NCBI GenBank assembly: GCA_012295275.1 | Contig: CM022668.1 | Span: 995,137 to 1,059,136, forward strand | Length of the DNA stretch: 64,000 nucleotides | From: Chrysomallon squamiferum | Lineage: Eukaryota; Mollusca; Gastropoda; Neomphalida; Peltospiridae | Reading direction: 5' to 3' | Shown here: piece by piece, positions 39,446 through 51,400 of the stretch | Layout of the letters: each line of letters opens with the position of its first letter | Position numbering within the stretch: position 1 is the first letter of the stretch | The notes under the pieces: generated by a model | What the model was told of the DNA's origin: nothing | The model's database searches: none | The model's input: only the letters and a program-made list of their open reading frames with translations | Made by a program: the position numbers and the translations under genes

Positions 39446-42400
39446 TGCATTAAAAATTTCTTAGTTTCAGACATATATTTATATATAGATACACACCAAA
39501 AAAATCAAAATGATTATCTCTTGTAAAACTAACTTATCTAAAATTGTAAAACTTTCTAAGTTTTGGAACTGAATTTATTAATCAGAATCTATGAATATTA
39601 TCTAATAAATTTTCAGAAGCTTTTCAAATAAAATACAAATCAGATCATGGATAGACATTTTATTTGGAAAAAAGCTTATAGTCTGTATCATCAAATAACC
39701 AGGACATGAATTTAAAATGGCTACATTAGAGGATTGAATACTATCTACAGATATGTTCTCTGTAAAATAGAGTTTTGTTTTACACATGTCCCAGAAATGC
39801 TTCTACAGTTGTTTTGTAATTGCCCCATACTAGATTTGAAATGTTTATTTTTAAAACTGTACCCATAATAAGTAGTTCAGTTTTACAAGTGAAGAGCCAT
39901 AAAATGAGACCGGGTATTTATTATACTATTAGCAAAGAAATTTATATCTAGAAAGGAACATACTGGAATAGTGTCAGTTGTATCAGTGTTTAAAAAAGAA
40001 GTAAAATCAAATTATAATATTGATCTAACAAGAAATTAAAAAAATATTTTATTGAAACTTCAGATATAAAAAAATAAAGAAAAAGAAAGGAAGAAAAGAA
40101 TAAATAATTGAGCCCTTCATTTAGTGTAGAAATTATATACAGAAGAGTTTCATTGTAGGATAGTGACCTTAGCCTAAACTGTGACAGATGTTTCTGGGGT
40201 CAATAAATTAATAAAACACATACACCCTCCAGAAACAAAAGAGAAGAAAACTCTCCTAAACATAGTTTTTGGTGTATTCCTGATTTTAATATGTATTAAT
40301 TCTTTCTCATCCACTGTCAACTGCAAGGCACATGATGCCACCATTCATATCTTGACTATAACTGAGATGGGAATCAGCATATTGTAAATATAGTTGTCAG
40401 GAATCAAAGAGAAGTACTAAAACAATTGGTGTTTGTATTTAAAGTATGATTGCAACAGTGAAAAGAAAATTTAAACAGTATTATGAAATACCAGCTAATA
40501 TTTTTTATAAAATGATTATTTATATTTTATAAATACATTGCCAGTCTCAAATGATTGATATACATAATTGAAATATAATAGCATTCTGTACAAATTTACT
40601 TCAGATACTAAATGAAAATTTAACGTTAGTTGTGTGAGGGGGTTGTGTGTTGGTTTTTTATTACTTGCAAAATGTGTTCTTTCGGAACTTTTATCTGGAT
40701 ACCTAGACTTGCAGTCGTGACCCTTGAAAAATCCATTACAACAAAAAGTGGTTAGATCATGTTTTCTTATAATTTTTTTATAAAAAATGTTCTATCAAAA
40801 TGACAAAAGGTCCTTTGAAAACTGTTTGTTTCTGTGAGCAATTTTTATTCATTTTATTCATTTATTTATTATTATTATTATTTTGATTGTAAAGATGGCT
40901 TCAAGAGAATTAAAATAGTTCATTTAAGTGTTATTTTTATAATTAGAAGGTATAATTTAGTGACATTTTAGTTGCTGTGTAGTTTTTTAAAATACATTCA
41001 AAATAAAAGCAATTAACAACAAACAAACGAAACAAAGGAAGAACAAACAAGAAACAACAACAACTGAATTCCCAATATTTTCAGGAGCTTTGTTGTTAGG
41101 AAGAATACCATGTGCATCTGAATCTGTCTGTTTTCCTCATGCATGGAGAAACACAGATCAGCTTAGAGAGGAAAATGGTGAAAAACTGGCTTACTCTAGA
41201 CTAAGGTAAATATTTAAATCACTTTAATACATATTTTATTTTATTATGTAGATTAATTTTAGGGTCATTCCATGTCAAATCACCCAGTGGGTTAAACCTG
41301 ACCATCTCAGATTTTTATGAAATTTGGTATACTTGTTGATTGGGATCCCACAGCACTAAATTTAGACCAATTGGACCAGTGGCCCCCCGCCAAACTTTGA
41401 GATTTTTGGCCAAAATGGGTGTGACCACCAGCCTTTGAACCCTCATATCTCAGGAACTACTGGGCCAGTCTTCATAAAATTTGTATTGTTGAAAAGACAA
41501 TATGACAAGGATTTCAAATCTGCCATTATTGTTCAGTTTGAAGAATGTTGGTTTACACTGACCTTATGACCTTTTTATGACCTTGTGGATCATTTGACCT
41601 TGAGATGACCTTTCTTGAAATTTAATCTCATACATGTTAACTAAAACATAAAAGTTTCAGAGGTGTAATCTTTTTTTTATCCACAATATGGATTTAAAAA
41701 ATGCACGGACAATTGATCCAATGCATTACAATGTACATTTTCTACATGTATACATTTCTCTGAGACCAAAAACTCATTTTAAGAGTCGAAATCCATCTGA
41801 CATGTCTGAAGGAACACTGAAGGATGTGATAAGATGCCAAATGGCATGAGATGTTCTACACAATCAGGCCCAAAGGGTTAACAGGAAGTGTGGCTTCAGA
41901 CATGTCAGGAACTCCTTGAAATCCTCTGGTAAAATCCCCATGAGTCTATGGTAATTAGAAGTTTCTACTGCTAATTCTTCTACTACTCTGTATATTCCCA
42001 TCACCTTTTGTTCCTAACTATTTCTACTAATACTACATCTACTTCTACTGACACTTATCAGTGATGCTATGTTTGGTACAGTAGTTACTTCTAGTATTGC
42101 TATTATAACTCCCACTAGGCTCTTGTTATTATCTGCACCTCCACTCCTACTACTACTACTTCTACCACTATCACCACTGGTATTAATTCTACCACCACCA
42201 GTACTTCAACCATTACTACTGTTACTAGTGGTGCTGTTACTATTCTTATTATTAGAACAACTACTACTGTCACCATCATTCCCACTACTGCTACTTTTAT
42301 TATCACAAATACTGTTATTACTTCTACTACTACTAGCATCACCATTATGTCAACAACTACTACAATAGCTATTTCTTATTTTGCTACTTCTACTGACACT

Positions 42401-45400
42401 ACTACTTCTACTACTAGCACAATAATTAATCCTACCACTAAACTAGTAAGCTAATTATACTAACACTCCCTCTACATTACTATTATATCTCCTACTACCT
42501 ATTACCATTACTACTACATCTAGGAGACTACTTTCATGATTTGTACTACTACTTGTAGCATTAATATTGTTTTAATTATCATTATAAGAATAGTGGTACA
42601 TTTACTAGTACTTTTACCGCTATATTTTAAAGTAAAAAAGTGATTATGCCTGAGATAAAACTAGTCTCAAGATCAATTCAATTACTGCACTGTCATGATA
42701 CTAATGGCTGTGCAGGACTGTATAAAAATAAGAACAAATTTGTTAACCTGTGCCACCATGAAGAGCACTTTGGGTTGGAAGGTGAATGGAACTTTTTTGT
42801 GACAAGCCATGGCAAAAGTGCCTGTGATGGAATTGGGGAATGGTGAAGAGGTTGCTGACAAAGGCCAGTTTGCAGTGACCCTACACAGACCCAATCCTGA
42901 CCAGTGAGGCTATCATGGACATCAAGAGTATTCCAGGTATTCATTTTTTCAACATCACATCAAAACACATAGCAAAGCATGAGTTGGAACTACAAGGGAG
43001 ATTTGAAGTGGCAAAAATGGTTAGGTCCAGTGTCTAAGTCAAAGATTCTTGTCTACAAGCTGAGCCTGCAGAGTGACCCACCAGAACTAGTATCTCTCCA
43101 GGATTCTGAGGATGACATGACAGTTACCAGAGGAGCCAAGAGGAGCCAAGAGGAGCCAAGAGGCAAAACTATGTTTGTTGTCTGTATGACTATGAGTAAT
43201 GGTTTGGGCTAGTTGAGGACATTTCAGAAGAGCATGGAGACTTCTTCATTTGTTTCATGCACCCACCCGAACCTTCTAAGTTATTTCACAGGCCAAATGA
43301 AGAAGACACTTATTGGACTAGTGAAGGGGACATCTTCTGTGTTATTGATACACCTTCTATTGCATCTTCTTAATGGATGTACTGTCTGAGTATGATGCTA
43401 GAATTGCAAGACTATGGGGGAAGTTTGTGACTGAATGATTCTGTGACTTCTAAAGGCAATGAGGGAAGTAGTTTGATATCATATGATCATAACATGTAGG
43501 CCTACAATGTATTACTCAGTGATCAAGAGAGATAGTGATTCCTAGCATTAGGAATTGGTCATTCATGTTTTAGCTAATCAGATATTAATGGCAGAAAAGG
43601 TTATTTTCATAGACATGCAATTTCTGAATGTGTATTGCTACTAAACAAATAATATTACACCTCTGAAACTTTTATATGTTTTAGTTAACATGTGTGAGAT
43701 TAAATTTCAAATTGGTCATTCAAGGTCACGTGATCCACAAGGTCGATTTCAAGGTCATAATGAAGGTCAAAAGTCAGGGTAATCCAACATTTGACAAACT
43801 GAAAATCTCAAAATATCTCCCACATCACTTGGTCTGATTGGCCTGAAATTTGGCCTAAAATCTGTGAGGGACAGAATTAAAAAAAAATTTGGGGGTGTGA
43901 TTTGACACAGAATGACCCTATAGATAAACATAATATGAGGTAAATTACTTTTTGATATAATTTTGTTATGGATATGAATCAAATGTAAAATACTGAAATT
44001 TTTTTATTATATATTATTATTTCATAATGATTTTAATAAATTATAAACAAACTGGTTAATTTTATTTGCTGTTCATTCATTCCTTGTACTAAATTAATAA
44101 TGATATTGTTCAACACAAAACGTGTGTATGAAAGTGTGTGTGCACAAACACAGACGCAAATGAATATATCCACTGAGCTTTTATATATTTTATCTATGGC
44201 AGTGATATGTACTTACAAATCTATGGAGAAAGTTAGTATAAAATATTTTCAGGATGCAAAGCATGCATTATGTTTGTTTTCTCATATCTTCATTTAAAAA
44301 GTTTAGACTTCACATTTAGTAATGTGAATATTAAAATGTGCAGTAAAACAAATATATGTAAAATGCACACACAAAGAGACACAGACAGACAGACAGACAC
44401 ACACACATATTGAAATAGATAACATGCTGTGTTTCAGACAAGCTCACTCAGAACTGTGGGATGCACTGACAAAACAACTACTAAGTCATAATGGTTTGTC
44501 ACTGAGTTGGGAATACGTCATTTCAACTATTATAGCTCAGATTAGTCGCTTTGTTAGACCTGATGTACAGCTGGAGGGTGATGAAGCTGACATCAGGAAG
44601 TATATTCACATTAAAAAGGTCAGTATTTTAAGATATCAGTTAAAACAATAGTTTAATGCGAAAATATTTGATTACTATAATTTAAATTAGTTATTACATT
44701 TTCTTGCTGCTTTTTTTATTATAATTTTTTTTAATCCATGTTTTTTCTATATTTTGCAGATGAGAAATAAGTAATTGGTAGATTACTTTTGGAATGAATT
44801 AACTGGAAATGATTTTGTTGTATTTTTTCTGTATGCATATAAACATAATTTTTCTCTGTTTCTGGTAATGTTATTAAAGGAAGATATTTTAGAACAGATA
44901 TTTCTATCAAATTTAAATTAAGAGTACACCTGTTAATAATAACTGCATGAATTCATTTCTGTGCCATTTTCATTAGGAACTTGTCTATAATCATTCAAGA
45001 TTCATAAATATAATAACTGTTTTCTAGAATACATTTTAAGACAATGTATAATTATTTATTGTAGATACCTGGTGGTCAGAAAACAGATACCAGTTTATTA
45101 CATGGTGTCATGTTTACAAAAAATATAGCTCACAAAAAGATGCAGCAGCAGATCTCCAACCCGCAGATAATGTTACTGAGAGGAGCCATAGAGTATCAAC
45201 GAGTGGAAAACAAATTCTCTTCACTGGAGCCACAGATATTACAAGTGAGTCTGTTTATCAAATGATTCTCTATTTATTACATTCATATGAAATATACTAC
45301 TTATCTAGTTGAAAAAATAGGGTTCTTTTAACATTGAAATTATACTCTTAATATAAAGTGAAAATCCTCTAAATTGAGGTTTTAAGATATAGCTTTTACA

Positions 45401-48400
45401 AGATAAACATATAGTAAAAAAAATTTAAGTCTAAATATGTTATATTATTTTAAAAATAACAAGAATCAAATTGACATTACTTTGAAATTTACCACAGTAA
45501 ACTCAGAATTACTTATTTGGCTAAATAAACTGTGGAATAGAAACATCTAAAATGCAAAAGGTTAAATTTATAGCTACTTTACCAGTCACCTATGTATATT
45601 CATTAATTTTTTTTACTAACAGTAAAAATTCATTGTGAAGAGATACAGTAAGCTCACACCTAATAAGCACAGTACATGTGTATTTATGTGACAAACAAAA
45701 GCGTTAGTTTAATGATTTTCAAACAGCTATCAGACTAATTAGACCCTTATTCCACAGATATTTAAACACAACTCAGAAAAACAGAGCATCATATATTACC
45801 CTTCACAGGTTTTGTAAGGTCAGATTTTGACAACTAACTAGTATGTTCTACAGGCAACATACCTTGCATCTTTTTGACTGTTTGATTTTCAGACGTACAA
45901 TTTTTATTAAATAAATGCATGGGACCGAATAGTGTTTTGGTATTCAGAATAGAGGGGTTTTCACTTTTCAAAGATTCTTTGGTTAAAGCTATGTTAATAA
46001 ATAAGTTTGGTAGTGAGGGAATTCCAATTTATTAAGGTGTTCATTTAGAGTGTTTTCACTGTAATTGGTGTTTTAAAAAATATTGATATTACAAAATGGA
46101 TGCAGTCTGTGACAGAAAGTTTGTCAATGAAAACTAAAATCAGTAGTACCATACTCATCAGTGGACTTCTCCAAACAGAAAACTCCTCAACAACAGATGC
46201 TTTCCAAGGTCCTGTGATTTGTTTTTTTAACCAATAATTGTATATATTATTATTATTATTTTTTTTATAAATATAGATAAACTGCAGTTAAAATTAGTTT
46301 GAAACAAATTTGATTTTAACTTTAATAATTATCTTTTATTTTTAATTTATAGGAACGTGATTTTTTGAAAAACAGTGTGTCAAAGATCACAGCATTCCGT
46401 CCCAGTGTGGTGATTGTGGAGAAATCTGTGTCACGACTTGCTCAAGAATTTCTGCTTGGACATGGTGTGACTTTGGTATTTAATGTGAAACTTGTGAGTT
46501 ATTTGTATAGCACTGGTGTTTCATCAGAAACCTGTTTATTAGTTTGATGCTATAGTTCAATATGAAATCAGTAAGTTAGTACAACACTTGTATATAAAAA
46601 CCTGTAGGTTATATATGGACATTGGAGTTTTATCTGAATTAAAGTTATATGTAAGTTAGGATACCTCGTATTCATTTAATTCAAATGGATAATGTTAAAC
46701 AAAATTTAAGATATTATATATAACATTTCAAAAGAATAATATTGGAATAGTGTTTAATACATAATTATTTTTGTATTTAAATGCTTCTCTCTTGTGTTAA
46801 GGACAAACACTGGTGAAAAAATGCACAATGTTTAAGTGCTGGTCTTAATTTTTCTTTATGAAAATAAAATATTTCTTCTGAGTATGGTATTTAACACTGG
46901 TGAGTTTAAAAAAAAAATGATGTTATGTGTTAAAGTTCTCATTAGTTAGATATTTATATTTACAGTGTGTAATGGAAAGACTAGCCCGTTTCACTCAGGC
47001 TGATATTGTACCATCCATTGACAGTCTTGTCAGTCGACCAACTCTTGGATTCTGTCACACTTTTAAGTGTCAGTCATATCTACTACCCAGTGGTTGGTTT
47101 TTACTTAAGTACATTTCACTTACAAATAAATTACTTTGACATACATATATATATAAATGTTGTCATTACAGAAATGTGAAATTGGTGAAGTGAAGAACAA
47201 GTACTTGCTTTCAGTATAGCTGAGTTCTTTTTCAGCACATGGCAAAAAGTTATTTACAGACATAAGTTATAAAGCTTGCAAATTTGATTAAATTCTGTGA
47301 GTCATTTTTGTACATACAGCAAAACCAGTGTGTGTCACTTATTACTGATAGCTAACTAAATCATTGTTACAGCCAGTGTATGATTGATTTCCACACCACA
47401 CAACCAAATAAAAATAACATTGCATAGACAGATGGTGACCTGTGAGATCTTTTGACAGTGTTGTACTTTAACAAATAATATTCTGCATACTGAAAAGAGC
47501 ATGGACGAAACTATAAAGTAATTCCATATTTTGATGATGATTTGATCACTAACAGAATAATTGCAATTTTATGATCCTGTAATTTTGGCCCTTTCTTTCA
47601 AGCTTTATTGAAACACTACTGTGATCAAAGTTCAATAAATTATTATATCTCCCTTAAAATTCTATCTTCGCTAAAATTATAGGTAACTAATTTTGTATAG
47701 ATGTAATTATAAAATTGAAACTCTAGATGAAATATTTTATGAATACATTGTGGATTGCTGAAAGTTTTGGTTTTCACATACACATAGGCAAAGCTTTTGA
47801 GAAAAATTTTGATTGTTTTGTTGAGATTGCACAAATCTTTTTTTTCTTAAAAATAAACCTGAACTTACAATTATATATTTTCATTTACAGTATTTGGCAG
47901 ACTGTAAGACTAAGTGTATGATAGCAAGCACATATGTTACATATTAATATGGATAGAATATAACTGAACTACAATATAATTCATTAATGTCTATTTTAAC
48001 AATATCATATATAACTGTCTTATCTGCAAATTCTGTTAGTATTATTTTAATAAAATTAAAATTCATTGAAGTGGAAAAATAATTAATCAAGGAGTTTTAA
48101 TAAATGTTAAGAAGAATAAAACTTTGTGGAAGAAATGAAAATTTTCTTTTGTGGTTTTAGGTGAAATGAAAACATTTGTGGTGTTTGATGGTTGTGCTAC
48201 AAATCTGGGATGTACAGTTAGTCTGAGAGGTGGAACGTCTGGGGAATTACGCAAAGTATGAGCTTTATAGTTTTCACAGAGTTTACTCTTTTTTCTCCGA
48301 AATTAAAATAAATAAATTATATAACTATTTGACAGTAATTTGTACCTAGGTTATTAGTATTTAATGGTATTCTAGAATTTGAAAATTTCACTTTATTTAG

Positions 48401-51400
48401 AACTTCAATTCTGAAATTTAATGTTTTCAGTTTATACCAGAAATTGAATTTTAAATTTATCACTTAATATGTTATATTTATTATGTTTCAGGTGAAAGAT
48501 ATTTTAACATTCATGAGTTACACAGCATACAATTCACTGCTAGAAATTTCTTTCTGTATGGATGAATTTGCTATGCCAAAAGGGACATCAGACGATCCCT
48601 GTCCAATTGAAGGTTTGAACACCAGTGATGAATCACAGCAAGCAGTTAGTTCCCCTGACAAAATTGAAGACAAATCCAATACATCAGAACAGAAAAACAG
48701 TGCAGGTGATATGGAGGATGATAGCAAAAGTAACTATGATCATGTCAGTTCTGAAATGGATTTAAAAGTTAAATGTAACATCAAGATAGAGCTTGAAGAA
48801 GACAAGGGAGACATGTCACAAAATTATGATTCCGAGTCCATTGAGAATAATGAAGAAAATGTTGTAAGTCCGAGAAATGATGTCAGTGTAGGTTCAGAGA
48901 TTAATGGTAAACTGAAGGTTGTGTGTGACAGTCCAAAACAATCACCTGTTTTAAGGAGTAAAACAACTCTTCAGCCTGATTCAGAGAGTCAGGTGAAGAG
49001 AAAGTCATGTGATATAACAGAATTAACTGATGCTAGTGACCCACTGCTCAACTATCAGAAAACAAAAGATGAATCAATTTTTGAGAGTGCTGTGGTAGAA
49101 TTTCAGGAACATAAACAATCAAAACAACACACGTTTAAACGTCTGCTGTCAGGAATTGTTCTGTCTGTCTGTCCTTACCATCGATACAGTCTTCCCTATC
49201 TTGAAACAAAACGAGGATCTGCTTGCAAGCTAAGACAGTATTTACCAGAAGATCTCTATTACTCACAACTGTTTGAAGGTGAAGGTCAGACTGCAAGGAC
49301 AAAGTATCATGATTTTGACTACACAAAGTATTCTTCAAAGACTAACATTCAGATTACAGAAGCTCATCCATTCATACTGTGCAAACTTACTCACAGTTAC
49401 TTTGACAACAGCATACAGGTTAGTCTTTAGCCCAGTGGTGGGAATATAACATATTGTCCTCTAACAGTTTCTAAGAGATTTTAAAATGTTATTCACATGT
49501 TAATAGATGTTTTTATTTATTTTTGAATTCATTTAAACAAAAATATATTTTAGGGTTTGCTTGCTGATTTCCGAGCCCGAGGTGGCCGAATTAAAGTATT
49601 GTCAAGTAACAACAGCAGAGATGACGCTGTCCAAACAGAATCATCACCAAGACGGCAACCTAACATTAGAGAAGAAGTAAATGAAAAAGACAAAAAGGTA
49701 AATAATTTAATTTTCAAATAATTAGATAATAAATACAGAAAGACGCATGATAAATTTAGGGTAGTTTTGTTTTTAGTGTATAATGTTTAGTTTTTTAAAT
49801 TGTATTTCTTATTAAAATGATTACAGTATTTCATAATGAAACAAACATTCTACCATTTAGAATATTTTAAAATTGATATTTAATTTGCTAATGTTACCAG
49901 TGTTTTATAAATAATAATTCAAAAGTAATTTTACAGGAAAGAAACAAAATTGATCAATAATCAGATCTAAATTTTGAAATTGGACATGCATGTCAGTGGT
50001 CAATTAGATAAACTTTCCTAGCTGTTAATAAATTTAACTTTATCATCCAATGACAACTCTACATGACACACTGATACTCAGTGTGGAAATGAAATAGTAT
50101 TCACATAACTTTGAAATTACCACAATAAACTCAAAATTTTAAAGATTAAAACTATTCTGCATCTAAAATATCTTAGAGATAATTAATCAGTGTTACTAAA
50201 TTAATTTACTAAATTGTATTTTTAGTTAGGAAAGTTTGCTGTTTTGATTTCTTGCTGAATATTCTTTCTAAAAGGTAGATTCTCTGTAAACATTATTTTC
50301 TGCTAGTGGACACAGAATTAGGTTTGATCCAGTTCAGCAGTTACTCTCCATGATGAGAAGTGACGCCAGTTACATCAGACAATTTCATTTCTTGTTTTGA
50401 TTTAAATGTTTTGTTTTTCAGATCGACTGTTTGAATCCACTAAACCATCAGAAAATCTCTGTGTTGTTCAGCAGCTACTCTCACAAGTCTGCCAACCATC
50501 CTAACCCATGTGTTAGTCCATGGTTAGTGTTTGTCTAAAACACTTTTTATTTTATACTTTATAATTATAAATCTTTCAAATATAAAAAGAAATTATTCAA
50601 TATAATTTTCTTTTATGAAAAGTTGTGTTTTGTTTCACATTTAAAGTTTTATTACCTTTTGCAAGACTTAAAGGTACTGACAATACAGCAAAAGACAGCT
50701 ATGAAAAAGAAAATAACACAGTTTATAAACATTATATAGAATAAGTAAAAATAATTTTTTTTTTTTTTTTCTAGGTTGGTAAAAATGGAGTTTTATGGTA
50801 AGAATGACATCACCCTGGGTGGATTCCTTGAAAGATTTTGTTTCAGGTTTGTGTGGAATTTGTTTAAATTTAATCATTTTCAGCTGAGTCTTTATTTTTT
50901 CAAAGTGGTTCTTTACTCTCAGGCTTTTTGGTGTTTGTTTTGTGTATGTGTGTTTGTAAAATAAAGAAAAAAGAGAGCCTAGAAAATTTATATTTATTTG
51001 GAAGATTTAGCTAATGAGATCTTTTTTTAAGACACTTTGTTCATCCATAGTTGAAATTCTCATCCTTTCATATGAGTGTTTTCTTTTCACATGTCACCAT
51101 AACAGTCTTAACTGTTTCTGGGGTCTGAGCTACAGATGGTGATTGTGCAATATGAATTGTAGAAATAAAATAATAGATTTGATGTAATGTGAGCCAATGG
51201 ATTGTTTAGATTTGAGACAATTTGTAAAGGTATTTTGCACACATTTATGAAAAGGTGGGCAGTAGTGTTCATTTTAGTGATAGCTGCATCACTGAAAGTG
51301 TTTATCCCTTATTTAATAACCAAAACATCAAAAGCAAAGCAATCAATGACAGAAACAACACATAAAAAAACATTGTTAAAAAAAAAGTGAATGGTCAAAA

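Larger units (their letters stand above)
37444..41205 (+). other. PIKFYVE: PIKFYVE exons 9-12: linker between DEP and chaperonin-like domains
   Basis: Exons 37444-37564, 38006-38125, 39263-39340, 41085-41205. The encoded Ser/Thr/Asp-rich linker matches the vertebrate protein mainly at its end (FSITGINDDFIKGALLLGRI, cf. LSISDAFIKESLFNR). The donor of exon 9 (T/GTAAAA) and of exon 10 (A/GTGAGT) were chosen by phase. Intron 10 holds a Tigger-like element. Confidence 0.88.
41260..43920 (+). mobile_element. 2.66-kb DNA transposon with long terminal inverted repeats and a broken protein gene (intron 12)
   Basis: The left end TAGGGTCATTCCATGTCAAA pairs with the reverse complement of the right end, TAGGGTCATTCTGTGTCAAA. 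Pairing extends inward for hundreds of bases: ACATGTTAACTAAAACATA at about 41632 is mirrored at about 43675-43700, and the GACCTT-rich segment at 41560-41610 is mirrored at 43720-43770. A TA target duplication is possible (TA 41260-41261 and 43919-43922). Inside are a TAC-rich simple repeat and a + strand protein relic (42640-43372). The superfamily is not identified. Confidence 0.8.

Noticed and set aside
39323-39526. Frame with a run of Tyr
   Set aside because: Read through the (TTA)n microsatellite following PIKFYVE exon 11.
42069-42368. Leu-rich + strand frame and Val-rich - strand frame
   Set aside because: Produced by the TAC/ACT trinucleotide tract; no codon structure of a real gene.
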